A DNA stretch of 64,000 nucleotides from Symsagittifera roscoffensis (GCF_963678635.1 NC_087065.1:58802754-58866753), one strand, 5' to 3'. Positions 43,029 to 55,010 are shown, counted from the stretch's first letter. Made by a program: numbers and translations. The notes: generated from the sequence alone by a model not told the origin.

Positions 43029-45985
43029 TGAGTGGAGTTCAAATCAATATAAATTCATTTTTAAATCAATTTATGTGCAAGTCCTATTTTTTCCAATTTC
43101 ATTGTCTTTTAGTGTAAGAATACGCAAAAAGGTACGAGCCTAAAAGTGTAGCTAAAGCACGAATTCAACTTTTCACTTCCAAATTTTCTCTGGTCGATTG
43201 GACCAAAATCAAGATTGTCGCAAAGGAGAAAAACAAATATTCGAGCACGCCTGTGAAAAAACTCAAAATGTCTTTGGCTAGAAAATTTTTTTAAAGTTAC
43301 TAACAAGTATTTGAATTCAAGATTCAAAACTCATTTTTATGAGCAGGCATCACCTTTAAAAATTTTGTCACTCCACCAAAAAAAATTTTAGTTAATAATT
43401 TTGAAATGTATTCAAATTTCACAATAACAGATCAGCAGAAAAAACACACCAGAGAAGATTTTTTAAGCAAGTAATGTACACTAAATGATTACAATTTTAA
43501 CGTTTTAGGAATTGAGCAATCGTTTTATCGGTACTACAAGGTGTTATCTAAAACTACATTCAATTTTAACAAGCATCTCATTAAATTCATTTAAAAAAAA
43601 TCATGTAATTCCAAAACTGAAAATTTTTTTCACAAATTAACTGTTTTGTGGAAATTCGATCCTTAAACACAAGCGGCTCACAATAGAAATCAGTAATAGA
43701 ATTTTTAATTTGTTAACAAGTTTCGCTGTATGATCCGGCCTGATTATAGTTAGATACTTTTAACACAGAAACAACGCGCTTGCATACACGCATTTGATTC
43801 ATTTCATCTTTATCTTAACCCATTTCACTCAAGTATTTTCTCTCCATTAATTTATGCTTGTGAATTTTAAATTGCATGTAAAAGTTTGATTGATTCCCCT
43901 TATGAACGCGCAAATTTTTTTACAAAACTTCTCACGGAGATTTTTTAGTCATCGAAAGACAACAATTCAAACCAAACAATGATGATTCGATCACTATAGA
44001 TCATAAAATTGTTCCAATTAAATACCTAAATCATTTAAAATTTGGTTTGAAAGCCTATCAGGGAAAAATTGTTTTTTTTTTTACCAACAGAAATTATTTT
44101 ACCGATTCAGCGGATACATCCAAACAGATGGTAATTGAAGGGCTGGGTTTGTTCATCGCCCTGGGACAATTGCTGTTCAAACGGGTTTGTGAGTGCATTC
44201 TTCCATCGCCTGAGGAATGGAATCACCGACTCCGCCTCCTGTTACTCCCTTTGCAGATACTTTGACTCCTGTTACTTTGCCTCCAGTAATTCCTTGGTGC
44301 AGTCAGCAGACACCCGAAAACCAACCTCAACTGCACCTTTAGAAAAAGATTGATCAGAGTGGAACAATTTCTGTTACACTTGAAGCCTATGTGAAAGACT
44401 TTGAAAAATCTTTTGCATTTTGAGCCGCTGTTTTTGGGCTGCAGTTTTATTATCTGGTTTCATAACTATTCGTAATAATTCGAAATTTTGAACAGCAAAA
44501 ATTTTTTCAAATTCTTGATAAAACAATAAAAAGCAATACAATGAACGATTTAAGTCTTTACAAAATTATCTACAAATTGCAATTTTTTAGTCATTAGAGG
44601 ATAGTTTAAAATACAGAAACAACAAAGAAACCAAAAATTATTTTTTCTAGAGAAAAGTTTTATTTGCAAAACGGCTCAAAAATGATTTCGCTAGAAAAAT
44701 GTTTATTCGGCAAGGTGATTTTTTCTAGGATTACCTGACAAATCCGGAATCAAAACTAATTTGATTTGAGTTATAGTTATAATTAAACTATTGATACACT
44801 TCTAAGCAAACTTTTTTTTCTTTGATACAAACTTCTTTTTTTACACATAAACACACAAAAAAACACACTTAAAATTCACGCCCAAACACACACACAAGCG
44901 CTTTCAAATGCAAATTTTCTAGAGCTATCGCTTACATCCTTTTAGATAACTCAGGTACAGAAAAATTAAGAGTTCAAACACAAGCTAATTTCCAACAAGC
45001 AGCTATAAGTTTCAAGTTGTTTTGTTAAGCATAATAGAAGAAATACCATTGAAAACACACACAAAAAAACTTAATTACTTGAAAACAAACGAATACACGG
45101 ACATAGCTTACAGAAATACAAACTCACTCTACATAATTATGCAAACATATACACAGCTTAACAAACGTACCTTTGGAGTACATGCTACAATTGTTGTCAG
45201 TATAAAGTATCTTGTGAAAAACTCTTGATGATTTCAGCCAAATGGTTCAAAAAGGGGTCGATTGCTGTTGATGCTTGTAATTCTAGCAATATATGGTAAA
45301 TGAGCGTCCAAAGATGTTTGTTTGAACATATAAATGACTGTATGTTTATACAGAAAAATAATTAAGCCTACATAGAAATACAATCAAGTATGCAAACGAA
45401 CACGCAGTAATAACAAACAAACATACACATACGCTCATTACATATTTTCAAACACAAAACTTTTCACATATACGTGAACAAGTACTCACATATAAATGCA
45501 TTATCTGGACTAAGTTGTTCATTTACAGTTTGTAGAGACGTTTTTATAATTTTTCCTAGACAAACCACCAAAAAACTGAATTGAATTTGAAATCTAATCA
45601 TATCTATAATTATTGCAATAAATTGCACGTTTGATGTTAAAGCGAATAACAAAAAACAAATTTTTTATGTATACAAAAAAAAGTATTTAAGTACTTTTCA
45701 AAACTATTCAAACACAAACAATTACACGAACATACACACAAACGTACCCCAATAAATGAATATAAAAAAATTCTGATACAAATTTGGTGCTGGAATTCCT
45801 TTTCCAGACAAAGAGTGACGATAATTATTTTGATTTTGATTAGTTAGTTTTCAGGTTACAAGTACATGTCGCCAATTAGTTCATTATCGAAATAAATAAG
45901 AAGGCACAAAAAAATTGTAAAAAAACCTTTAAAACACCCACAAAACTGCATACCCACGGAAAATGCATTCATACACAGTTTCAAC
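43029..45985. repeat. Tandem unit C
   Basis: About 2.96 kb, beginning GAGTGGAGTTCAAATCAATA. It has further small deletions in the exon-like segment compared with B. Confidence 0.95.
44086..44480 (+). pseudogene. Unit C exon remnant, frameshifted
   Basis: Same structure as unit B and the same one-base deletion and TGA, plus extra deletions (about 29 bp near 44,208 and 11 bp near 44,323). The shared lesions mean B and C descend from one already broken unit. Confidence 0.5.
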
Positions 45986-47037
45986 AATGAGTGGAGTTCA
46001 AATCAATTTAAGTTCATTTTTAAATCATTTTATGTGCAAGTCCTATTTTTTCCAACTTCATTGTGCTTAAGTTTGAAGAATACGCAAAAAGGTATGAGCC
46101 TAAAAATGTAGCTAAAGAACGAATTCAACTTTTCACTCCCAAATCTTCTCTGGTCGATTGAACCAGAATCAAGATTGTCGCAAAGGAGATAAACAAATAT
46201 TCGAGCACGCCTGTGAAAAAACTCAAAATGTCTTTGGCTAGAAAATTTTTTCAAAATTACTAACAAATTTTTGAATTCAAGATTCAAAACTCATTTTTAT
46301 GAGTAGGCATCACCTTTAAAAAATTTGTCAGTCCACCAAAAAACTTTTTAGTTAATAATTTTGGAATGTAATCAAATTTCACAATACCAGATCAACAGAA
46401 AAATCACACCAGAGAAGATTTTTTAAGCAAGTAATGTACACTAAATGATTACAATTTTAACGGTTTAGGAATTATCGGTACTACAAGGTATTATCTAAAA
46501 CTACATTCAATTTTAACAAGCATTTCATTAAATTCAGTTAAAAATGAAAATCAAGTAATTCCAAAAACTGAAAACTTTTTTCACAAATTAACTGTTTTGT
46601 GGAAATTCGATCCTTAAACACAAGCGGCTCACAATAAAAATCAGTAATAGAATTTTTAATTTGTTAACAAGTTTTGCTGTATGATCCGGTCTGATTATAT
46701 TTAGATACTTTTAACACAGAAACAACGCGCTTGCATACACGCATTTGATTCATTTCATCTTTATCTTAACCCATTTCACTCAAGTATTTTCTCTCCATTA
46801 ATTTATGCTTGTGAATTTTAAATTGCATGTAAAAGTTTGATTGATTCCCCTTATGAACGCGCAAATTTTTTTACAAAACTTCTCACGGAGATTTTTTAGT
46901 CATCGAAAGACAACAATTCAAACCAAACAATGATGATTCGATCACTATGGTTCATACAATTGTTCCAATTAAATACCTAAATCATTTAAAAGATATCATC
47001 AAAGCATATGAGAGAAGAATTGTCTTTTTACCAACAG

Positions 47038-47461
47038 AGACTATTTTACCGATTCAGAGGATACAGCCAAACTAATGGTAATTGAACGGCTGGATTTGTT
47101 CATCTCCCGGGACAATTGCTGTTCAATCGGGTTTGTGAGTGCGCTCTTCCAGCGCAGAATCAATTTGGATCAACTTAGATTCGGCCTGAGGAATGGAGTC
47201 ACCAGTTCCGCCTCCTGTTACTCCATTCCCGGATACTTCGGCTCCGGCTACTTTGCGTCAAGTAATTCCTTGGTGCAGTCAGCGGACACCCAAAAACCGA
47301 TGAAGATAAACCTCAACTGCACCATAAAAGAAAAAATTGATCAGAGTGGAACAATATCTTATACACTTGGAGCCTATGTGAAAGACTTTAAAGTCTCTCT
47401 TGCGTTTTGGGCTGCCTTTTTTGGGCTGCAGTTTATTATCTGGTTTCATAACTATTTGTAA
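47038..47461 (+). CDS. Unit D exon candidate for a small membrane protein
   Basis: Open from an AG splice acceptor at 47,036-47,037 (TTTTTACCAACAG) to TAA at 47,459-47,461. The first Met is at 47,075, giving 128 residues from there. The frame shows a Cys-containing middle (RFGLRNGVTSSASCYSIPGY), the motif KINLNCTIKEKIDQSGTISY with a potential N-glycosylation site, and a C-terminal hydrophobic segment (SLAFWAAFFGLQFIIWF) that looks transmembrane. GC content is higher than in the flanks. Compared with units B and C there is a one-base difference near 47,110 (CTCCCGGG against CGCCCTGGG), so either D or B/C is shifted upstream of that point. It may be the last exon of a gene or a well-preserved relic. 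Family not recognised. Confidence 0.45.
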
Positions 47462-48046
47462 TTATTGGAAAATTTGAGCAGCGAAAATTTTCATGCTCAT
47501 GATAAAACAACAAAAAGCAAAACAATGGAAAATTTTAGTCTTTAAAAAGTTATCCTCAGTTTGCAAACTTTTAGTCAATAAAGGATAGTTCAAAGTACAG
47601 AAACAACAAAGAAACCAAAAACTAGTTTTTCTAGAAAAATAGGTTATTTTGCAAAACAGCTCAAAAATGATTTTTCTGGAAAAAATGTTTATTTTTCAAA
47701 ACGGCTTGAGTTGATTTTTTCTGGGATTACCTGACAATTCCGGACCTAAAATTGAATTGATTTGAGTTACAGTTATAATTTAACTATTGTTACTTTTCTA
47801 AACAGACAAACTTACATGATGCAATCTTCTTTACTTACACATATACACACAAACAAAAAAACAACTTAAATATCATGCTCAAACACACACACAAGCGCTT
47901 TCAAACGCATAATTTCTAGAACTATTGTTTTCATCCTTCTAGGCAACTCAGGTACAGAAACATTTTACAGTTCAAACACAAGCTAATTTTCAACAAGCAG
48001 CTATAAGTTTCAAGTTGTTTTATTAAGCATGATAGAAGAAATACCA

Positions 48047-48574
48047 TTAAACAAACACACAAAGAACAATTTAATTACTTAAAATTAAACCAACACACGG
48101 ACATAACTTACAGAAATACAAACTCACTCTACACAAATATGCAAACATAAACACAGCTTAATGAACGTACCTTTGGAGTACATGCTACAAGTGTTGTCAG
48201 TATAAAGTATCTTGTGAAAAAACATATAAGTCCTCGAGTAGCGGCATTGGGTGCAGATGCTTTTGAGCAAGGCCCCATAATGATTAAGAAAGTCCATGCC
48301 TACTTGTTAAAGGAGGTGAACCTAGCGGAAAACGCTGAAGAAAAGACAGCTGAGTTTGTGAACAGAATATGCCAGATTACCCATTCAAAAATTTATCTCT
48401 TTAAACAAACACACAAAGAACAATTTAATTACTTAAAATTAAACCAACACACGGACATAACTTACAGAAATACAAACTCACTCTACATAATTATGCAAAC
48501 ATATACACAGCTTAACAAACGTACCTTTGGAGTACATGCTACAATTGTTGTCAGTATAAAGTATCTTGTGAAAA
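48047..48574. repeat. Local direct duplication flanking a 180-bp insert
   Basis: About 174 bp (48,047-48,220, from TTAAACAAACACACAAAGAA to GTATCTTGTGAAAAA) recurs at 48,401-48,574 with offset 354. Between the copies lie 180 bp with no counterpart in units A-C or the left arm. Confidence 0.9.
48221..48400 (+). other. 180-bp coding-like insert in unit D
   Basis: Exactly 60 codons long and open throughout. It reads HISPRVAALGADAFEQGPIM near the start and EEKTAEFVNRICQITHSK near the end, with balanced amino-acid use and about 44% GC against roughly 30% in the flanks. It looks like an exon fragment from an unrelated gene or an element. The start codon (48,214) and the tail of the open frame come from the flanking repeat. 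I do not recognise the protein. Confidence 0.5.
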
Positions 48575-50252
48575 ACTCTTGATGATTTCAGCCAAATGGT
48601 TTAAAAAGGGGTCGATTGCTGTTGATGCTTGTAATTCTAGCAATATATGGTAAATGAGCGTCCAAAGATGTTTGTTTGAACATATAAATGACTGTATGTT
48701 TATACAGAAAAATAATTAAGCCTACATAGAAATACAATCAAGTATGCAAACGAACACGCAGTAATAACAAACAAACATACACATACGCTCATTACATATT
48801 TTCAAACACAAAACTTTTCACATATACGTGAACAAGTACTTACATACAAATGAATTATCTGGACTGCGTTGTTCATTTACAGTTTGTAGAGAAGTTTTCA
48901 CAATTTTTCCCAGAAAAACCACCAAAAAAAACTTAATTGAATTTGAGATCTAGTCATATCAATAATTATTGCAATAAGTTGCATGTTTATTGTTTAATCG
49001 AATAACAAATTACAACCATGAAAGTTTTTTCCAGAACTAAACATTCAAAAATTTATTTGAGTATTTTTGAAAAAAATTCAAACACAAACAAGCACACGAA
49101 CACACAAATAAACATACCCCAATAATTGAATATACAATGTTTCTGACACAAAATTGGTGCTAAAATACCTTTTATTGGAACCCTGCATCTTCCAGACAAA
49201 CCGTGAAAATATTTATTTTGAATTGGATTCGTTAGTTTTCAGGTTACAAGTACAAGTCGCCAATTAGTTCATTATCGACATTAATAAGAAGGCACACAGA
49301 AAAACGTAAAAGAAAACACTTAAAACACCCACAGACAATGCATACCCACGTACAACGGCTTCATACACAATTTCAACAATGAGTGGAGTTCAAATCAATT
49401 TAAGACAAAAACATGACAAGATTCACAAAAAACTGGTTCCTATGAAAGAATGTTAAACCATTTCAGAAAATTAAAGACAAAAAGTACAAGTTCTTTGAGA
49501 TAAAACTACACTTATGATTATGGTTTTGCGTCTGAAATTGTTTCTCTGACCGCACTCGTTTATCAAAAATTACGTATAAACAGGCAAATTCACAATTGCT
49601 TACACAAACATGTATAAACATAAGAACAAACGCACACACAATTTGTACTGACACACAAACAAACATATAATTTAGCTCATCCAGAGTATCTGGTCAAGTA
49701 TTTTAGAATGTTCTGGACCATATAGGACCGGCTTTTTTATCGAAATTGAATTTAGCTTTCAATCAGATTGGGTCATGTACCTGAAATTGCTTCGAAACAC
49801 GTGTAAAAGAGTACCGAATAAAAAATTAAAATGACTACGTATTTACACATATCCATACATACGTACATAGTTACGAGTCAAATAAAAGAAATATAGACAA
49901 ATGTAAATAATTAAATTAGTTTTGGATTTACCGACATGCAAACTTTTAATGTATACACACCTAATATACATCATACACACATCAACCCACATACATGCAT
50001 ACAACTTACACGTCAATATATACAAACGTAAACACCAACTTACAGACATTATGTAAATGAAAGCATACTTGTATATCATGACTCATGTATATATGCCAAA
50101 CTTATAAACAAACTATCATCTTCATACATCATATTCGAACATACATACATCAGTACATACCTACAAATTACATGTGTGTACAATTCAATTGGTTACACCC
50201 AGAAAGGTTGAAACATAATTTTTCGTGAATGTAGTTTCAGTGTATGTGGAGC

Positions 50253-50256
50253 TCTT

Positions 50257-50289
<33 letters not shown>

Positions 50290-50616
50290 GCTTCTCTTTT
50301 CTCTCTCTCTATTCTCTCTGTCTCTATCTCTTTTTTCTCTCTCTCTCTCTCTCTATCTATCTATCCATCCATCTTTTTCTCTTTCTCTTTCTCTCTCTCT
50401 CTCTCTCTCTCTTCTCTCTGCGTCTTTCTCTCTCTCTTTTTTCCAAAAAAATTCCCTCTACATTTTAACTGAATTTGTTTTCTTTCTACACAAAATAACA
50501 TTTGGGGTTTTTGCCATTTACTTTTGAAACTGTTCTGTACAAAATTTTAGATTGAGATCTCTCTCTCTCTCTCTATCTATCTCTATTTTTCTCTTTCTTT
50601 CTCTCCCTCTCTCGCT
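50253..50616. repeat. (CT)n microsatellites in the right arm
   Basis: CTCTCT-rich tracts at about 50,253-50,437 and 50,560-50,616, the mirror of the GA tracts in the left arm. Only one copy of the 0.7-kb segment is present here, whereas the left arm has two. Ser/Leu-rich frames across them are not genes. Confidence 0.95.
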
Positions 50617-50929
50617 CGTTTCATCTAACTATCACTGTATCTAGGTATATATCTATCTAGCTAGCTACATCTTGGAGCATTGAAACTTAAATACTATGCT
50701 CTACATTTATATACCAGAATCGGTAGCGGAAAAGAAAAATTCACTCTACGTAGGGACTGCATTCGTATTCATCGTACACAAAATAATATTTAGGATTATT
50801 ACCCTCGAAACTTCTGGTATATCAACTTCTGGTAGATCAATTGGTAAAAAGTTTCACATTAGAATCTCTTCGGGAAAAAAAATTACTTGGAAATTGTTTG
50901 GAACAAAATTTCAGATTAAGATTTTTGTT

Positions 50930-51770
50930 ATACATAATGATCATTAGATAGAAAAAGGGTCCAAAAGATATACTTAGATATCATTAAATATTTACAAGGA
51001 TCATTAACGTTTATCACTACGTTTTTACATTGGGATCAGTTGACACTCATGGAGGATAAATTTGAAATTTTTTGGATCATTAGTTTTACTTTGGGATCAG
51101 TGGTTAAATATATGGGTGATTGATTATGCATAGGGACCATTAGGTACACAAAGAGATCAATGGCTTCAACTAGGGATCATTAGATGTACATAGGGATCAT
51201 TAATTAAACATACAGATGATTGTTTATACGTGGAGATCCTTAGTTATACATAGGATTTATAGTTGTGGTCATAAGTTATACTCAGGGATCATTAGTTGTA
51301 CGTATGGATCATTAGTTGCACATGGGGATCATTGGTTATACAAAGAGATCATAAGATTTACGTAGTGATTGTCAGTTTTTATAGGGATCAATGGTTATGA
51401 GCAAAGATTGTAATTGATGCAAAAAGATCATTAGGGATTAATATTTGTACACACGATCATTATTTATACATAGGGATCATTAGTCATACATGAAGATCAT
51501 AAGTTAGACATAGGGACCATGAGTCTTACCTCATTCATATTTCATAGGGATCTTTAGTTATGCAGAGGGGTCATTGAATATACGCAAGGATCATTTGCTA
51601 TACATAGGGATAATTGGTTATACATAAGGATCATTGGTTATACATAGGTTTCATTGGTTATACATAAGGATCATTACTTATACATAGGGATCATTGGTTA
51701 TACCTAGGGAACAATATATATAAATAAGGATCATTAGTTATACATAGGGATCATCAGTTATACATAGCTT
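50930..51770. repeat. Degenerate ~20-bp minisatellite (TATACATAGGGATCATTAGT type)
   Basis: More than thirty imperfect units spaced about 20 bp apart, cleanest at 51,590-51,770 (GGTTATACATAAGGATCATT). The GATCATT core is best conserved. It lies between the palindrome arm and the 51,945 exon, presumably within an intron or intergenic DNA. Confidence 0.93.
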
Positions 51771-51944
51771 GAAAAAAAAATTTAAAAAGTGTTTTCTTCC
51801 CTCATGTTTTCTGTATATTTTCAACAATTTATTTTTTGTTTGCTCTTTTGCTTTTAAAACGATCCTAAAAATCGGCTCAGCAATGCTGAGAAAAATCTGA
51901 GTAATAATAAAAATGGCTAATTCAAATTTCGCAATATTTTTCAG

Positions 51945-52195
51945 GAAAACTTTGGGAGATTCTGACTGAAGTAATCATGATTGGCTCCTACATCGCACTG
52001 CGATTAGTTCTGTGGTACAAAGAGTACCAATGTAGACGAAGAGGCGCCAGTCAAGAGGTGATCCAGACCCTGGAAGCTGTGGAGTCCTTGTACAAACGAC
52101 TGCTGTGGACTCCTTTCGTTTTTTTCTGCTGTTACATCATAGGAACCATCAGATCATATGTGCTGCTATACGAACCCACTTGTAGGTCTAAGTGA
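51945..52195 (+). CDS. Terminal coding exon of a multi-span membrane protein
   Basis: A T-rich splice acceptor (GCAATATTTTTCAG) ends at 51,944. The exon is open from its second base phase through KLWEILTEVIMIGSYIALRL, a ~30-residue charged loop (CRRRGASQEVIQTLEAVES) and a second hydrophobic helix (LLWTPFVFFCCYIIGTIRSY) to TGA at 52,193-52,195. GC content and codon use are clearly more gene-like than the flanks. A poly(A) signal AATAAA lies at 52,279-52,284. Two predicted transmembrane helices separated by a cytoplasmic-type loop recall the last part of a seven-helix receptor, but I cannot assign a family. Upstream exons are not in the sequence between the minisatellite and unit D that I can recognise. 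Confidence 0.6.
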
Positions 52196-52278
52196 TCAAA
52201 AACAACACTCTTCAATTTTTGAAGATTTTTATTCAGCTCCACGATAGCTCTGTAGTCAATTTTTTTGTCGCAGTAATC

Positions 52279-52284
52279 AATAAA
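52279..52284 (+). promoter_or_regulatory. Candidate poly(A) signal AATAAA
   Basis: Canonical hexamer 84 bases after the stop of the 51,945-52,195 exon. In AT-rich DNA such hexamers occur by chance, so position relative to the exon is the only support. Confidence 0.4.
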
Positions 52285-53550
52285 AAAACGGGGAAAAAGA
52301 ATGAGAAAAAACTTTTCTTAACTTAAATTGATTTGACAAAAACTGATAATGATAAAGTCTAGACAAAATTGTTCAAACAAAAATCTGACAAGTTATCAGT
52401 AAGCTGTGAAGAACCAAGCTTAGCGCATTTGATTGAACTAGAAACAACCATTGCCCAGCAATGTTTGCTTCAAAATACCAAAGAAAGAACAAACTATCAG
52501 AAATTAAATTTCTTCTGACCAGTAAAAGAAAAAACAATTAGATTTCAGAAACAACGGGATTGCATATTTTTGGTCAAAATTTTGACTGTTTAGGATATTA
52601 CGAATTTTAGCCACTGATTGACCAAGGAACCTACCAGCAAATGAGTTATTCAGCTCTTTGAGATTTGCTTATGCCCCGAATTTTCTGAAAGCAGAATTAA
52701 TTAAACTAGATAGAAATTAATATCAGTTCAAAAAAATCAGAAAAACTTCATAAAAATCTGTCTCTTTAATACAAACCAATGCTCTTGCAATAAACCGTCC
52801 AAAGATCGCAAATTGGAGGGACTGATTTTCTGTTTTAAAAGGTAAATATTTTATTACTGAAATGAATTAGTTTTATAAGTTACAATAAACTTGATCAAGA
52901 TTGAGCCCGTGCGTATTTACATTAACAATCTGAGCTTAGATGAGATTATGAACCGATTGATTTTTGAGGTCAACTCTTTGCAGTCGTGCACTGATTATTT
53001 CATTGGGAACACGATCGCTCACGGCGCTGGCATTCCTGCGTTTAGAAGCTTTAATAGCCACCCATAGATAGAGGGTTGAGTCCGTCCAGGTTGTTTGTTG
53101 ATTTTACTAGCTATTTGTTGTTGGTTTTTGATTGTTTCCTTGAAGACAAAAAGTAGCCCGTACTGACAAGAAAGGGATTGCAATCAATTTTGTTTACAGA
53201 TGTAAAAAAAAGAGCTGAAAAAAATTGATTTTTACAACTTCTTGATTATCAATCAAACAATAGAGAAAATAGGAAACAAAATCAAAACGTTTGCTTTTCA
53301 GCCTTTTTTGTGATGATGTTTGGCTTGAAAAAACTATGAGTATAATCAATAATATAACAATTTTCTGCAATAAAAAGGAATTGCTCTGAATTGCGAACTT
53401 TAATTATTTGTCATTTGGCACCTAGAATATAGAAACTCAACATAAAATTTTAAGAAAACTTGCAGTTAGTTACTTTTCATTACCGTGGAAGCACTTAGAT
53501 TTACAAATTTCACAAAGCATTCACTTTAGCTCAAAATCTTTTAAAGTAAA
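52285..53550. other. No recognised feature
   Basis: AT-rich DNA without open frames of note or repeats that I can see, apart from a somewhat GC-richer patch near 52,970-53,060 with no coding signature. Confidence 0.5.
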
Positions 53551-54490
53551 ACACGACTGCTCGTATCAGGTTGAAGCCCTGAATGTTCCGACTGCCTCTT
53601 ATGATTTATCGAGCAGTAACAGCATGAAAAATTAATTGTAAAAAATACAAAAAATGAATTCCTTCAACCAATTGGGAACAATTTCCAAGACGGATTAATC
53701 TCCGCTCACGCGATAATAGCGCAAATTATATGGCGCGTTAACTGTCCCACATTGGCCAAATAGGCAACCTTCAAACCCCCATAACTTTACGAAAAATGAT
53801 CACAGGAGAAATGTCGTTTCAAATGTGAGCTCAGCGCAACAATGCTTTTTGAATGACAAAAAAAATCCGTCAAAAATGGTTAGTTATAAAATGTAAATTT
53901 GTCTGAAGAAAAAACCTACCCCGAGTACAAATACTCCGTTTCTTTTCGCTACAAAAATTGGAACAGAAAAATCTCCTCGAGTGACTCTTGCTCTCTGTAT
54001 CTTGCTCTGATAGAGATTTTTCTTTATTGATTGAGCACAAATTTTGATCAAGCTTGGAAACAAAATAAACACGACTGCTCGTATCAAGGCAAAGCTCTGA
54101 ATGTTCCGACTGCCTTCTAAGGTTTATGGAGCAGTACTCCTTGTAACGAATCAATTATGGCAAATAAGCTTTTTCAACCAATTTGGAACGATTTCTAAAA
54201 CGGATTAAACCTCCGCTTATGCGTTAATAGCGCAAAATATATCGCGCGTTAATTGTCCCAAATTGGCTGAAATGGCAATTTTTAAACCCCATTAACGTTA
54301 CAAAAAAAGATCACAGGTGAAATATCTTTTCACACTTAAGCTCAGGACAACAATATCTTTTGAATGATATTAAAAAACTCCCATCGAAAATGGCTAGGTA
54401 AAAAGTCGAAATTTGTCTGAAGAAAAAACCCACCCGAGCACAAATAATCCGTTACTTTCGTATCGAAAGTCGGAACAATAATAAAATTAA
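53551..54490. repeat. Dispersed repeat family, two direct copies
   Basis: ACACGACTGCTCGTATCA begins copy one (53,551) and copy two (54,069), offset 518. Both contain a ~25-bp core rich in GCGC and TTAA (GCGTTAATAGCGC then ATCGCGCGTTAA in copy two, 54,221-54,250), GATCACAGG and CTGAAGAAAAAACC. Divergence is roughly 20-25% by eye. No protein is encoded. Confidence 0.85.
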
Positions 54491-54639
54491 GTTCATTTTT
54501 TGATTTTAAATTGATTTCTTAGGCAATATTGCTATTTTGTTTTACTGTAAGACTCTGTTTATATCCATTCTAAATCGATTTACGTATTTAAATCGGCTAC
54601 CGTAAATCGATTTTTAATCAGTATCTAGGATCTTAATCT

Positions 54640-55010
54640 GTGACCTTTTTGATGAAGTTATGGGGATTTACCGATTGCCATTTTAGCCAATTTGGGACAA
54701 TTAACGCGCGATAGATTTCGCGCTATTAACGCGTAAGCGAGATTTAATTCGTCTTAAAAAACGTTCCAAATTGGTTGAAGGAAGCTTGTATGCCATAAGT
54801 GGTTTGCTAATAGGAGCAAAATATATAACTTTGTACTTAATATGACGTGTGGGGGCATGTTTTCACAAAAAAAAATCAAATTTTTTTGATGTTTTTTTAA
54901 AATTTTGTTTTATTACATTTTAATTTTCTTGTTAATACCGCTCCATAGACCTTATAAGGCAATCAAAACAATCAGGGCTTCTCCCTGATACGAGCAGTCT
55001 TGTTGTATTT
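54640..55010. repeat. Dispersed repeat family, inverted copy
   Basis: The reverse complement matches the two copies at 53,551-54,490, including GACTGCTCGTATCAGG, the CGCGTTAATAGCGCGAAATC core and CCCATAACTT. The copy is inverted relative to the other two, so the three together can form a large stem-loop. Confidence 0.8.

Larger units (their letters stand above)
45986..49384. repeat. Tandem unit D
   Basis: About 3.4 kb including a 354-bp local duplication/insertion at 48,047-48,574. Without it the length matches B. It contains the best exon-like segment (47,038-47,461). After GAGTTCAAATCAATTTAAG at 49,385 the repeat stops and the outer palindrome arm begins. Confidence 0.93.
35733..50930. repeat. 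Right arm of giant palindrome (expanded)
   Basis: Reading outward from the centre: inner segment (35,733-36,370), four direct repeats of a ~3-kb unit (36,371-49,384), then the outer segment (49,385-50,930), which carries CT tracts and matches the left-arm outer part. The left arm has the same order but a single unit, so the arms differ by about 10 kb through tandem amplification on one side only. Confidence 0.92.

Noticed and set aside
51590-51770. Regular short repeats that might look like a CRISPR array
   Set aside because: Period of about 20 bp without spacers, in eukaryotic DNA; a minisatellite.
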